From positions 124,001 through 188,000 of the forward strand of contig PQKR01000007.1 of NCBI GenBank assembly GCA_002918705.1: DNA of 64,000 bases, written 5' to 3'. Origin of the DNA: Escherichia sp. ESNIH1 (GTDB lineage Bacteria > Pseudomonadota > Gammaproteobacteria > Enterobacterales > Enterobacteriaceae). A program made the position numbers and the translations under genes. This document shows, in pieces, positions 7,450 to 16,648 of this stretch. How positions within the stretch are numbered: position 1 is the first letter of the stretch; each line of letters starts with the position of its first letter. The notes under the pieces are model-generated. The model was not told the DNA's origin. It did not search any database and was given only the letters and a program-made list of their open reading frames with translations.

Positions 7450-9612
7450 ATGTATAAACCGTTAAGCTGGCGTAATATCCCTACCGCAAGAACGCTATCG
7501 ATATTGATTTTTGTCGCTGGTATTGGACTGATTGTGTCCGTGGTGGCCTTGCTCTATCTCTCCCTGCATCTTGTTAGCACTAAAACGAACGAAATAGATG
7601 AACATCGCTCGGCACTCTCTGTGCAGGGTGCCATACAGACCTCGGTTAACCGCGTCTGGTCGCTGGTTATAGATAATGCCGTGTGGGATGACGCGGTTCG
7701 TGAGGTCTATCGCCCAAAGCTTGATACTCAGTGGCTCAATAATACCTGGGGTGCAGAGTATAAAATCACTAATCTCTACGACGGGACCTTTATTCTGGAT
7801 GAACGGTACTCCGTGCTATGGGGATCGTTTCGCAATAAACCTTTTAATGAGCACACGCTCGATTTTTTTGGCGCTGGCTTCCAGGCGCTTATTAACCAGC
7901 AGCGCCATGCCTTGCCCGGCGAACAGAATATCTATGCCGGGATCACCCGAACCCGGCGCGGCGTAGCCTTCATTGGCATTGGCCTGATTCGGCCTGCGGC
8001 TGGTTCACTGACCGAGATGGGAAATCGCCGCCGTTATCTGGTCATTACCCGCCATATCGATACTCAAAATCTTAAAGCGCTGGGTGATACTTTTCAGATT
8101 GAGAAGTTGCGCTTCAGCCTTAACCAAATCCATGACTTCAGCGTGCCGCTGAAAAGCTCGGCGGGCGATCTGCTGGGCTATTTAAGCTGGGAGCCACAGC
8201 TCCCCGGTGCCAGAGCGGCGCATGCGGCAGCATGGGAGATCCGCCAGATTATTGCCCTCGTCGCCGGCCTGATTTTGCTGTTTATCATGCTGAGCAGCGC
8301 CGGTCTCTATAAGCTGGCGAAGGGAGAGAAGCTGGCCCGCAGCACCGCCATGACCGACTGGCTAAGCCGCCTGCCGAACCGGCGGGCGCTGCTGGCGCGT
8401 CTGGAGGCACTTAGCCTGGCCAACCTCAATGAGGCGATAAGCGTAGTATTTATCGATCTCGATGGCTTCAAAGACGTCAACGATATCTATGGTCATGACG
8501 TGGGCGATCGCCTGATTGTGGAGCTTTCCAGAACCCTGCGCGATAAGGTTCCCGCCGGTGGCATGCTGGCCCGGATGGGCGGGGACGAGTTTGCCATGAC
8601 CATTAGCGGCGAGCAGGCCAGCGAGAAGGCGAGCCGCTTTGCCGAGCAGGTACTGATGATGCTCAATCTGCCGGTTCGCCTGAGCGAGCGCACTATCTAT
8701 ATCGGCGCCAGCATTGGTATTGCCAGCGGCACCCTGCTGGAGTGTACCAGTTCAGAGCTGTTTCGCCGGGCGGACATCGCTATGTACCACGCCAAAATGA
8801 ATGGCAAAGCACAGGTCACCCATTACGATGCCGAGCTGAACAGCGCCCGCGAACGCAAGGTTGCCATCGAAAACGATATCCGTGACGGTCTGCTCCGCAA
8901 CGAATTTGACGTGTGGTACCAGCCTATCGTTGATGCCCGCAGTCAGCTGACGATGGGCGTTGAGGCGCTGGTGCGCTGGCCACGTCGGCCCGCAGGCCCC
9001 TTGCCGCCGGATGCGTTTATTCCCATTGCGGAGAGCAGCGGTCTGATCCATGCCCTCGGCCAGTTCGTTCTACGCCGCGCCTGTATGGACCTGCAACCGC
9101 TTAGCGGTCTCAAGCTCTCGGTAAATATCTCTCCGGCGCAGTTTCGCGATCCCGACTTTGAAAATAAGGTGGCTGGCGTACTTCGGGATAGCCATTTTCC
9201 CGCCCATCGCCTGCAGCTGGAGGTGACAGAGACCTATGTCCTGGAGAACCCGGATCGCTCCTGTTCGGCTATCCGCAATTTAAAGGCGCTGGGGACGGCC
9301 ATTGCGCTGGACGATTTTGGTACCGGGTACTCCAGCATTGGCTACCTCAGGCGCTTCAATTTTGACACCATCAAGATAGACAAGTCGCTGGCCGGGCTGG
9401 TGGATCATGATGAGCAGGCCGCGGCGCTGGTAGGCGGTACAATACGTATTGCCAGCGCGCTGGGGATGGCGGTAATTGCGGAAGGGGTCGAGAATGAAAA
9501 ACAGATGAAGCTGCTACGCCTGGCCGGTTGCGATCGGCTTCAGGGGTACTTCTTTGGCGCGCCGATGCCGATTGACGCGCTTCGGCAGCACCGTCAGCGC
9601 CGTCAGGGTTAA
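7450..9612 (+). CDS. Membrane sensor with GGDEF and EAL domains (CHASE4-like)
   Basis: 720-residue cyclic-di-GMP enzyme. TM helix about 14-36, a periplasmic sensor of about 220 residues resembling CHASE4 (VIDNAVWDDAVREVY), TM about 265-288, then GGDEF and EAL domains. The diguanylate cyclase motif is intact (MGGDEF, 377-381), but the RxxD inhibitory site is missing (PAGG instead). The phosphodiesterase signatures are intact: GVEALVRW (EAL at 505-507), ALDDFGTGYSS (from 619), IKIDKS, VIAEGVEN and LQGYFFG. Both activities are therefore possible; which dominates cannot be read. The start ATG 7450 follows GGCGG. Confidence 0.93.
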   Translation: MYKPLSWRNIPTARTLSILIFVAGIGLIVSVVALLYLSLHLVSTKTNEIDEHRSALSVQGAIQTSVNRVWSLVIDNAVWDDAVREVYRPKLDTQWLNNTWGAEYKITNLYDGTFILDERYSVLWGSFRNKPFNEHTLDFFGAGFQALINQQRHALPGEQNIYAGITRTRRGVAFIGIGLIRPAAGSLTEMGNRRRYLVITRHIDTQNLKALGDTFQIEKLRFSLNQIHDFSVPLKSSAGDLLGYLSWEPQLPGARAAHAAAWEIRQIIALVAGLILLFIMLSSAGLYKLAKGEKLARSTAMTDWLSRLPNRRALLARLEALSLANLNEAISVVFIDLDGFKDVNDIYGHDVGDRLIVELSRTLRDKVPAGGMLARMGGDEFAMTISGEQASEKASRFAEQVLMMLNLPVRLSERTIYIGASIGIASGTLLECTSSELFRRADIAMYHAKMNGKAQVTHYDAELNSARERKVAIENDIRDGLLRNEFDVWYQPIVDARSQLTMGVEALVRWPRRPAGPLPPDAFIPIAESSGLIHALGQFVLRRACMDLQPLSGLKLSVNISPAQFRDPDFENKVAGVLRDSHFPAHRLQLEVTETYVLENPDRSCSAIRNLKALGTAIALDDFGTGYSSIGYLRRFNFDTIKIDKSLAGLVDHDEQAAALVGGTIRIASALGMAVIAEGVENEKQMKLLRLAGCDRLQGYFFGAPMPIDALRQHRQRRQG

Positions 9613-10428
9613 CTACTGCGCCTGGGCGAGGGCATCCAGCCGATCGCGAAAGCCGGTAATGGCAATGGCCCGGTTATCGGCACGCCAGCGATCTTTCGCT
9701 CCGGGCGCGGAGCTTTGTACCGCAATCAATCGCCAGCCGTCGTCGGTCTTCAGCATTAGCGGAGAGCCGCTATCGCCGGGCAGCGTATCGCACTGGTGCG
9801 AGAGGACACTATCCTGCGCCCAGCCGGTTACAACGCAGTTTTGATGGCTATAGAGGTTGTCCAGGTGATCCTGCGGGTAGCCGGACTGCGTTACCTTTCG
9901 GTCGGTCGCTTTTAGCGCGGCGGTAAGCGCATCACGATCGCCGTCAAACAGCGGCAGAGGCGTAATCCCCGACGGAGGATAGCGCAGCACGATCAGACCA
10001 AAATCCCACGGTGCAGCGGCAGGCGGAACGATCCACCCTTCACCGTCAGGCTTCAGGCGTTTGCCCAGAGTTGGCTCAACCCGTCCCTCAATACCGTGGA
10101 TCTCATAGCGCCAGATGCCATTTTGCGCCACAAAGCGCAGCGCCACGGCTTTATCAGCCTTGCCGCGGGGCGGCGTCAGCAGACAGTGTCCGGCGGTTAA
10201 CGCCAGGTGGGGTGAAATCAGCGTAGCGGTGCAGAGATTGCCGCTGGCGGTCTCCAGCTGGCCGATAGCGTCCCACGGCGACTGCGTCGGATTACTTACC
10301 CGGACCCGATCGTCGTGGTTAAAAAACAGCGTCTTGATCTCAGCGGCGGCAGCGGCATCATCATCGGCGTGGCTGTAAAAAGAGATAAAGCAAAGCGAAC
10401 CCAATAGCAGAATACCGAATTTATGCAT
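9613..10428 (-). CDS. ydgD: YdgD, exported trypsin-like serine protease
   Basis: 271-residue S1-family protease with a signal peptide (cleavage near SHA/DDD, residue 21). The triad is visible: His81 in LTAGHC, Asp142 in WDFGLIVL and Ser220 in GDSGSPL. It matches E. coli YdgD over its length ([21 protein letters not shown]). The substrate is unknown and the location is probably periplasmic. It lies downstream of asr and ydgU in the same direction, as in E. coli, which hints at an acid-linked envelope role (inference). Confidence 0.95.
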   Translation of the reverse strand: MHKFGILLLGSLCFISFYSHADDDAAAAAEIKTLFFNHDDRVRVSNPTQSPWDAIGQLETASGNLCTATLISPHLALTAGHCLLTPPRGKADKAVALRFVAQNGIWRYEIHGIEGRVEPTLGKRLKPDGEGWIVPPAAAPWDFGLIVLRYPPSGITPLPLFDGDRDALTAALKATDRKVTQSGYPQDHLDNLYSHQNCVVTGWAQDSVLSHQCDTLPGDSGSPLMLKTDDGWRLIAVQSSAPGAKDRWRADNRAIAITGFRDRLDALAQAQ

Positions 10429-10524
10429 ATCACACTCTGGTGGGGCAATAGTGATTATTCAAACCCTAAGCAACAACTATAGACGGGACGGGAGGAAAGG
10501 GGGAGTAAAATCAGCGTGCTACAG

Positions 10525-10608
10525 TCAGGAAAGATAGAAGCGCAGGGTGACCAGCGCGCAGGCAATCAGCATGAGCAAAATCAGCTCAAAACGGTAGCGT
10601 TGCAGCAT
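10525..10608 (-). CDS. ydgU: YdgU, 27-residue membrane peptide
   Basis: Tiny protein MLQRYRFELILLMLIACALV... forming one transmembrane helix, matching the E. coli small protein YdgU, which sits in the same place between asr and ydgD. GGAGG at 10612-10616 gives a strong ribosome site for ATG 10608. That site follows the U-run of the asr terminator almost at once, so the gene would be translated from transcripts that read through the terminator. Confidence 0.85.
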   Translation of the reverse strand: MLQRYRFELILLMLIACALVTLRFYLS

Positions 10609-10617
10609 AGACCCTCC

Positions 10618-10647
10618 AAAAAAAGCAGCGCCCGACAGGCGGGCGCT
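10618..10647 (-). terminator. asr terminator / attenuator before ydgU
   Basis: Read leftward, AGCGCCCG (10647-10640) pairs with CGGGCGCT (10634-10627) across a 5-nt loop, followed by GC and seven T. The stem ends about 10 bases before the ydgU ribosome site. Confidence 0.85.
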
Positions 10648-10663
10648 GAAGTAGGTATCAAAC

Positions 10664-11005
10664 TTAGGCAGCAGGCTGGGCAGCCGGCTTAGCCGCAGTG
10701 TGTTTCACTGCTTTTTTGGTGTGTTTCTTAGCAGCCTGGGCTTTCTGATCGGCGGCTGGTTTGGCAGCGCTCTGGTCTGCAGCCGGTTTAGCGGCTTTTT
10801 TGTGGTGCTTTTTAGCAGCCTGCGCTTTCTGGGTCGCGGCAGCTTTGTGGTGTTTTTTGTGGTGAGTGGTTTTGGCAGCCGGAGCAGCGCTCTGAGTCTG
10901 AGCGGTAGCCGCTGGCGCAGCGGTGGTCGCAGCGGTGTCAGCAGCGAACGCAGCAGAAGAGAGACCCATAGCAGCGGCAACAACCAGAGCTAATACTTTT
11001 TTCAT
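10664..11005 (-). CDS. asr: Asr, acid shock protein precursor
   Basis: 113-residue exported protein with a Sec signal ([21 protein letters not shown]) and a mature part built of Ala/Lys/His/Pro repeats ([27 protein letters not shown]). In E. coli it is strongly induced at low external pH through RstAB/PhoBR and helps acid survival; the basic repeats are thought to buffer or chaperone in the periplasm. An RstA-like box lies upstream at 11110-11123. A strong terminator follows. Confidence 0.95.
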   Translation of the reverse strand: MKKVLALVVAAAMGLSSAAFAADTAATTAAPAATAQTQSAAPAAKTTHHKKHHKAAATQKAQAAKKHHKKAAKPAADQSAAKPAADQKAQAAKKHTKKAVKHTAAKPAAQPAA

Positions 11006-11061
11006 TCTGATATCCTCGAATTGGTTTCATCATTCAACCCCACTGCGGGGCCGGTGAAGAG

Positions 11062-11123
11062 ACTATATGCTTCTTAATGCGAGGCTTCCGTGAGTGATTG
11101 GTATCGTCGTGTAACCGTTTGTA
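11062..11123 (-). promoter_or_regulatory. asr promoter with RstA box
   Basis: Read on the minus strand, TACAAACGGTTACA (11123-11110) matches the RstA consensus TACATNTNGTTACA except at two positions. A -10 TATAGT lies at 11067-11062, so the box centre is near -60 of the expected start. E. coli asr has the same arrangement. Confidence 0.65.
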
Positions 11124-11130
11124 CAATCCA

Positions 11131-11161
11131 GAAAGAAAGGCCGGGTACGCTTGTCCCGGCC
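11131..11161 (-). terminator. Terminator of the M32 carboxypeptidase gene
   Basis: Leftward GGCCGGG (11161-11155) pairs with CCCGGCC (11145-11139), then TTTCTTTC. It begins 8 bp past the stop codon. Confidence 0.8.
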
Positions 11162-11168
11162 TGCAAAG

Positions 11169-12653
11169 TTACAGATAGCGGGCGGTAAGATGCTGACGGA
11201 AGTAGCGGCTGTTTAACGCTTCCCCAGTTGCGGACTCGATCAGCTGGGTGGTGGTAAAGCGGCTGCCGTGCTGCCAGATATTCTGCCGCAGCCACTCAAA
11301 CAGGGCGCTGAAATCCCCTTCGGCAATGGCAGCATCAAGGTGAGGCAGCGCGGTATGTGCGGCATGGAACAGCTGCGCGGCGTACATGGCGCCAAGGGTA
11401 TAGGACGGGAAATAGCCAAAGCCGCCGTCGGTCCAGTGAATATCCTGCATGCAGCCGTCCCGGTAGTTGCCCACGGTCGAGAGACCCAGCCAGTGCTGCA
11501 TCTTCTCATCCCACAGCGCCGGAATATCGTCCACCTCGATTTCACCGTTGATCAGCGCCCGCTCAATCTCATAGCGCAGGATCACATGCGCGGGGTAGCT
11601 CACCTCGTCAGCATCGACACGGATCAGGCCAGGTTTAACCTGCTGGTTCCAGGCGATAAAGTTCTCGTCGTTAAAGGCGGGCTGCGCGCCAAAGCGCTCA
11701 ATGACCGCAGGCAGAAGACGCGTTAAGAACGCCTTGCTGCGGCCAAGCTGCATCTCGAAGAACAGGCTCTGCGATTCGTGGATGGCCATCGAGCGGGCCT
11801 CGGCGACCGGCTGTCCCAGCCAGGTGCGGGGCAGGTTCTGCTCGTAGCGCGCGTGGCCAGTTTCATGCACGACGCCAAAGAGGGCGCTGAGCAGCTCGTT
11901 CTCATCGTAGCGGGTGGTGATGCGCACGTCCTCCGGCACGCCGCCGCAGAACGGATGGGCGCTGATATCCAGACGGCCTGCGTCAAAATCAAAGCCCAGC
12001 GTGCGCATCGCCGCCAGACCCAGCTCGCGCTGCTTCTCCACCGGGAATGGCCCGACCGGCGCGATAAGCTGGCGCTGCGCCTGCCTGGACACTACCTGAT
12101 TAAGCAGATCCGGCAGCCAGGATTTCAGATCGGCAAACAGCACGTCGAGCCTGGCGGCGGTCATATCCGGCTCATAGAGATCCAGCAGCGCGTCGTAAGG
12201 GGTGCAGCCCTTCGCCGCCGCCCGCAGCCTGGCCTCTTCACGGCTCAGCTTCACCACCTCTTTCAGGTTGGCAGAGAAGCCTTCCCAGTCGTTTGCAGGG
12301 CGCTGGCTACGCCAGGCGTGCTCGCAGCGGCTACCCGCCAGCGATTTCGCCTCTACCAGCGCTTCCGGCAGCACCGCTGCCTGCTGGTAGCGACGGGTCA
12401 TCTCCCGCAGGTTGGCCTGTTCAACATCGTTGAGATCCTCCTGCGCGGCCGCATCCAGCCACTGAGCTACTTTTTTATCCGTCAGGATCTGGTGTTTCAG
12501 AACGCTGATCTCTGCCAGCGCCTCGCCCCGGGCAGCGCTCCCGGCGGGGGGCATAGTGGTCATCATGTCCCAGCCGGCGATGGAGGAGAGGTGGGAGAAA
12601 CGGTAAAGACGCTGGAAGGTGCGGGTGAGCTGCTGGTAGTTGCTGGTGTCCAT
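11169..12653 (-). CDS. M32 family metallocarboxypeptidase (thermostable carboxypeptidase 1-like)
   Basis: 494-residue cytoplasmic zinc enzyme that removes C-terminal amino acids. The M32 signature VVHETGHARYEQ carries HETGH at 263-267, with Glu264 catalytic; IHESQSLFFE and the C-terminal GTVGNYRDGCMQDIHW-type segment (here STVGNYRDGCMQDIHW) are also M32 hallmarks. The usual M32 length is about 495-510. The start ATG 12653 has GAGGC upstream. E. coli K-12 has no gene of this kind here, as far as I remember. It is a single-gene unit with its own terminator. Confidence 0.94.
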   Translation of the reverse strand: MDTSNYQQLTRTFQRLYRFSHLSSIAGWDMMTTMPPAGSAARGEALAEISVLKHQILTDKKVAQWLDAAAQEDLNDVEQANLREMTRRYQQAAVLPEALVEAKSLAGSRCEHAWRSQRPANDWEGFSANLKEVVKLSREEARLRAAAKGCTPYDALLDLYEPDMTAARLDVLFADLKSWLPDLLNQVVSRQAQRQLIAPVGPFPVEKQRELGLAAMRTLGFDFDAGRLDISAHPFCGGVPEDVRITTRYDENELLSALFGVVHETGHARYEQNLPRTWLGQPVAEARSMAIHESQSLFFEMQLGRSKAFLTRLLPAVIERFGAQPAFNDENFIAWNQQVKPGLIRVDADEVSYPAHVILRYEIERALINGEIEVDDIPALWDEKMQHWLGLSTVGNYRDGCMQDIHWTDGGFGYFPSYTLGAMYAAQLFHAAHTALPHLDAAIAEGDFSALFEWLRQNIWQHGSRFTTTQLIESATGEALNSRYFRQHLTARYL

Positions 12654-12731
12654 TATGCCTCGTGTTGTGCTGATTTTATTTGCTTACATTTCAAGATAAC
12701 AGGACGCTCGCACTGATACCACTGTGAGAAA

Positions 12732-12811
12732 TTGCCCGGGGGCGCTACGCCTGCACGGGCCTACGGTAAGGCGCTGTTTGTAGGCTGGGCAAGCGTAGCG
12801 CCGCCCGGCAT
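12732..12811. repeat. REP/BIME palindromic element
   Basis: Two facing REP-like units: GCCCGGGGGCGCTACGCC... on one side and GTAGGCTGGGCAAGCGTAGC...GCCCGGCA on the other. Similar units occur at 35408, 47875 and 63171. It lies between two genes transcribed leftward. Confidence 0.75.
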
Positions 12812-12953
12812 GTTCAGGCAGGATACATTACGCTACGCCGCGAGACGGTCGTGCAGGCTGCGGCCTACCAGCAGCGCCGCCCGGCATGTTCAGGCAGGAT
12901 ACATTACGCTACGCCGCGAGACGGTCGTGCAGGCTGCGGCCTACCAGCAGCGC
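12802..12953. repeat. Perfect 76-bp tandem duplication over the 3' end of ynfM
   Basis: Copy 1 is 12802-12877 and copy 2 is 12878-12953; all 76 bases agree. Both copies are preceded by AGCGC. Copy 2 contains the last 45 bp of ynfM (including its stop at 12909-12911) plus 31 bp of REP-linked spacer, so copy 1 carries an untranslated remnant of the ynfM 3' end. Confidence 0.95.
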
Positions 12954-14165
12954 AGCCAGCAGCATCACGGCAATAAACCCGCCCACGCCGTTCCAGCCGT
13001 AGCTGTGCCAGAACAGGCCACCGAGCGTCCCGGCCAGGCTCGATCCCAGGTAGTAGCTAAAGAGATAGAGCGAGGAGGCCTGGCCCTTTGCCCGACGCGC
13101 CCGCGGCCCGATCCAGCTGCTGGCGACGGAGTGAGCGGCAAAGAAGCCAGCCGAGAAGAGCAGCATCCCGGCAAAAATCAGCCCCAGCGATGAGAAGAGC
13201 GTCAGCAGCACGCCGCCCAGCATAATCCCCGTTGAGACCAGCATCACCGGGCCGCGGCCAAAGCGGGCGGTCATTGCCCCGGCTTTGGGCGAGCTCCAGG
13301 TCCCGGTCAGGTACGCTACCGAGAGCAGGCCCACCACCGCCTGACTCAGCTGCCACGGGGTCTGCATCAGGCGGTAACCAATGTAGTTAAACAGAGTGAC
13401 AAACGATCCCATCAGCAGGAAGCCGGTAAGAAACAGCAGTGGCAGACCGCGATCGCGCCAGTGCAGGCGGAAGTTAATCATCAGCGATCGGGGCCGCAGC
13501 GAGGCGGGGCGAAAATGGCGCGACTCCGGAAGTATTTTCCAGAACATCAGCGCCGAGGCGAGGGCAAAGCAGCCGATAACCGCCAGGGCGATGCGCCAGC
13601 TAAAGAAGTCGGTAAACACGCCGCTGAGCAGGCGTCCGCTCATGCCGCCGATAGAGTTACCGCTAATGTAGAGCCCCATCGAAAAGGCCACCACGCTGGG
13701 GTGGATCTCCTCACTCAGATAGGTCATCCCAACCGCCGCGACGCCGCTCAGCGACAGCCCCACCAGCGCCCGCATAATCAAAATGCCGTGCCAGCTGGTC
13801 ATCATCGTGGAGAGCAGCGTACAGCACGAAGCCAGCAGCAGAGCGGTGACCATCACCGGCTTGCGGCCGATGGCATCCGAGAGTGGCCCCGTGAAGAGCA
13901 GTCCAATGGCCAGCATGGCGGTGGAGATCGAAAGTGAGATGCTGCTGCTGGCTGGCGAGACGCCAAACTCATGGGAGAGCACCGGCAGAATCGGCTGCAC
14001 GCAGTAGAGCAGGGCGAAGGTGGCGAGGCCGGCAGAGAAGAGCGCCAGCGTGACGCGCATAAACTGTGGCGTGCCGCGTTTAATATAGGGCGTGGCGGGA
14101 GTGGCGGTGGTCTGCACGTCGGCATCGCTCGCCGGGGCGATGTCAACGACGGTAGTACGGCTCAC
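12909..14165 (-). CDS. ynfM: YnfM, MFS transporter
   Basis: 418-residue 12-TM major facilitator protein. It matches E. coli YnfM closely (RGTPQFMRVTLALFSAGLATFALLY, LLFTGPLSDAIGRKPVMV). E. coli YnfM has been linked to arabinose and drug export; the substrate here is unknown. GTG 14165 is the start, with AAGGAT five bases upstream, giving MSRTTVVDIAP as in the family. Divergent from its LysR neighbour ynfL. The C-terminus is intact despite the duplication at its 3' end. Confidence 0.95.
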   Translation of the reverse strand: MSRTTVVDIAPASDADVQTTATPATPYIKRGTPQFMRVTLALFSAGLATFALLYCVQPILPVLSHEFGVSPASSSISLSISTAMLAIGLLFTGPLSDAIGRKPVMVTALLLASCCTLLSTMMTSWHGILIMRALVGLSLSGVAAVGMTYLSEEIHPSVVAFSMGLYISGNSIGGMSGRLLSGVFTDFFSWRIALAVIGCFALASALMFWKILPESRHFRPASLRPRSLMINFRLHWRDRGLPLLFLTGFLLMGSFVTLFNYIGYRLMQTPWQLSQAVVGLLSVAYLTGTWSSPKAGAMTARFGRGPVMLVSTGIMLGGVLLTLFSSLGLIFAGMLLFSAGFFAAHSVASSWIGPRARRAKGQASSLYLFSYYLGSSLAGTLGGLFWHSYGWNGVGGFIAVMLLAALLVGRSLHDRLAA

Positions 14166-14274
14166 GGGGGATCCTTAGTGGTGTGTTGCTAATTGAGAGC
14201 GATTACCGCTAAGGGTAGGAAAATGTAAATATTCTGTCTAATATATTAATAATCTCAAATAATACATTAAAAAT

Positions 14275-15195
14275 ATGAATATCGAACTGCGTCACCTGCG
14301 CTACTTTATTGCCGTGGCGGAAGAGCTGCATTTTGGCCATGCGGCGGCCCGGCTGAATATCTCCCAGCCGCCGCTAAGCCAGCAGATCCAGCTGCTCGAG
14401 CAGCAGATCGGCGCCCGGCTGCTGGCCCGTACTAACCGCAGCGTGGCGCTAACCCCGGCGGGAAAACAGTTTCTACTCGACAGCCGACAGATCCTCAGTC
14501 AGGTCGATGACGCCGCTGCACGCGCTGCCCGCCTGCATCAGGGGCAGAGCGGTGAGCTGCGGGTTGGCTTTACCTCCTCCGCGCCCTTTATCAAAGCGGT
14601 CTCCGATACGCTCTCCACCTTCCGGCGACGCTACCCGGACGTGCATCTGCAAACCCGGGAGATCAATACGCGTGAACAGATCGCCCCCCTGCATGAGGGG
14701 ACGCTGGATCTGGGCCTGATGCGTAATACCGCGCTGCCGGATACCCTGGCGTGGGAGGTGATCCTGCGCGAGCCGCTGCTGGCGATGGTGCCGTGCGATC
14801 ACCCGCTGGCCATGCAGCCTGCGGTGACGCTAAGCGAGCTGGCGAAGGAGCCGTTTGTCTTCTTCGATCCTCATGTCGGGACGGGCCTCTACGACGATAT
14901 ACTTGGCCTGCTGCGCCGCTACGACCTGGTGCCGCGTATCGCCCAGGAGGTCGGCGAGGCGATGACCATTATCGGACTGGTTGCCGCTGGCCTGGGGGTG
15001 TCGATTCTGCCCGCCTCGTTTTGCCGGGTTCAGCTGAATGAGATGCGCTGGCTACCCATTGTCGAAGCCGATGCGGTCTCACAGATGTGGCTAGTCTGGT
15101 CGAGGCATCACGAGCAGGGCGCAGCCGCGCTGCATTTCAAGCAGCAGTTATTGAAGAGTGTTAAAAGTGACCAGAATCTACCCAGCAGAGGATGA
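14275..15195 (+). CDS. ynfL: YnfL, LysR-type regulator
   Basis: 306 residues. N-terminal winged helix (MNIELRHLRYFIAVAEELHFGHAAARLNISQPPLSQQIQ) and a C-terminal effector domain of the LysR type, with FDPHVGTGLYDDILGL typical of the YnfL group. The E. coli protein is 297 residues. It reads divergently from ynfM across a 109-bp AT-rich gap, the usual arrangement for a LysR protein controlling its neighbour. The inducer is unknown. Confidence 0.94.
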   Translation: MNIELRHLRYFIAVAEELHFGHAAARLNISQPPLSQQIQLLEQQIGARLLARTNRSVALTPAGKQFLLDSRQILSQVDDAAARAARLHQGQSGELRVGFTSSAPFIKAVSDTLSTFRRRYPDVHLQTREINTREQIAPLHEGTLDLGLMRNTALPDTLAWEVILREPLLAMVPCDHPLAMQPAVTLSELAKEPFVFFDPHVGTGLYDDILGLLRRYDLVPRIAQEVGEAMTIIGLVAAGLGVSILPASFCRVQLNEMRWLPIVEADAVSQMWLVWSRHHEQGAAALHFKQQLLKSVKSDQNLPSRG

Positions 15196-15267
15196 AAATG
15201 TGCGGTAAATCACAAGGCTAATCAAAAATTTGACGGCCTTGAGGAACTGCTTCACCATAGCCTAAAG

Positions 15268-15291
15268 TTTATTTCGAAGCGCGAAAATAAA
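15268..15291. promoter_or_regulatory. Mlc/NagC-type operator upstream of mlc
   Basis: Palindromic 24-bp sequence with arms TTTATTTCG and CGAAAATAAA around a GC-rich core, the form bound by Mlc (TTATTTCG...CGAAATAA type). It ends 11 bp before the mlc start codon and suggests autorepression, as known for E. coli mlc. Confidence 0.75.
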
Positions 15292-15302
15292 GGGAGCAAG
15301 AG

Positions 15303-16523
15303 GTGGTTGCTGATAGTACGCCCGGCCATATTGATCAGATTAAGCAGACCAATGCAGGAGCCGTTTACCGGCTTATCGATCAGCTAGGCCCGGTTTCACG
15401 AATCGATCTGTCGCGTCTGGCGCAGCTTGCCCCCGCCAGCATTACCAAGATTGTCCGTGAAATGCTAGAAGCGCACCTGGTGCAGGAGACGGAGATCCAG
15501 GAGCCAGGCAGCCGAGGGCGGCCCGCCGTGGGTCTGATGGTAGAAACCGAGGCCTGGCACTATCTCTCGTTGCGCATCAGCCGGGGTGAGATCCATCTCG
15601 CCCTGCGCGACCTCAGCAGCAAGCTGGTGGTCGAAGAGCAGCTTGAGCTGCCGTTACACTCCCACACGCCCTTTGCCAGCCGCGTTATTCATCACATCGA
15701 CCAGTTCTTTATTCGGCACCAGAGCAAGCTCGAACGCCTGACCGCCATCGCTATCACCTTGCCAGGTATCATTGATACCGAGAACGGCATCGTGCACCGC
15801 ATGCCGTTCTATGAAGACGTCAAAGATATGGCACTGGGGGAGGCTCTGGAGCGCCATACCGGCGTGCCGGTCTATATTCAGCATGATATCAGCGCGTGGA
15901 CGATGGCAGAGGCGCTGTTTGGCGCCTCCCGTGGCGCGCGGGACGTTATTCAGGTGGTGATCGACCACAACGTTGGCGCAGGGGTGATCACCGACGGGCG
16001 TCTGCTCCATGCGGGTAGCAGCAGCCTGGTTGAGATAGGCCATACCCAGGTCGATCCCTACGGTAAGCGCTGCTACTGCGGCAACCACGGCTGTCTGGAA
16101 ACCATCGCCAGCGTAGAGAGCGTGCTGGAGCTGGCGCAGCAGCGCATGAGCCAGTCGATGAGCTCGCAGCTGCACGGCCAGCCGCTTACCGTTGCTTCAC
16201 TCTGCCAGGCGGCGCGAGAGGGGGATCGGCTGGCGACGGACATTATCACCGGGGTAGGCACCAATGTCGGACGCATTCTGGCGATCATGGTCAACCTGTT
16301 TAATCCGCAAAAAATTCTTATCGGTTCGCCCCTGAGCCAGGCTGCCGATATTCTCTTTCCGGCCATTAGCAACTGCATTCGCCAGCAGTCGCTGCCCGCC
16401 TATAGCCGACACATCACCGTCGAGAGCACCCAGTTCTCTAATCAGGGCACAATGGCGGGTGCCGCGCTGGTAAAAGACGCGATGTATAACGGTTCGTTGC
16501 TGATTCGACTGTTGCAGGGTTAA
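15303..16523 (+). CDS. mlc: Mlc (DgsA), glucose-responsive repressor of the ROK family
   Basis: 406 residues. It represses ptsG, ptsHI, manXYZ and malT and is released when dephosphorylated PtsG (EIICB-Glc) binds it at the membrane. HTH LGPVSRIDLSRLAQLAPASI near the N-terminus, then a ROK fold. The zinc site CYCGNHGCLETIAS is complete. It is nearly identical to E. coli Mlc and likewise starts with GTG (15303). An Mlc-type palindrome lies just upstream. bioD2 follows after 125 bp. Confidence 0.97.
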   Translation: MVADSTPGHIDQIKQTNAGAVYRLIDQLGPVSRIDLSRLAQLAPASITKIVREMLEAHLVQETEIQEPGSRGRPAVGLMVETEAWHYLSLRISRGEIHLALRDLSSKLVVEEQLELPLHSHTPFASRVIHHIDQFFIRHQSKLERLTAIAITLPGIIDTENGIVHRMPFYEDVKDMALGEALERHTGVPVYIQHDISAWTMAEALFGASRGARDVIQVVIDHNVGAGVITDGRLLHAGSSSLVEIGHTQVDPYGKRCYCGNHGCLETIASVESVLELAQQRMSQSMSSQLHGQPLTVASLCQAAREGDRLATDIITGVGTNVGRILAIMVNLFNPQKILIGSPLSQAADILFPAISNCIRQQSLPAYSRHITVESTQFSNQGTMAGAALVKDAMYNGSLLIRLLQG

Positions 16524-16648
16524 CAAATTCGCACAGTTGGAGGAAAAATTGCGCTACCTCAAATTAGCCCCTGGCGACTTAACTTAGACTTTCTCCTCTG
16601 TATTATTTTCGTGGTGTATATTTTCGCGGCAAAACGGTGGAGTAAGTG

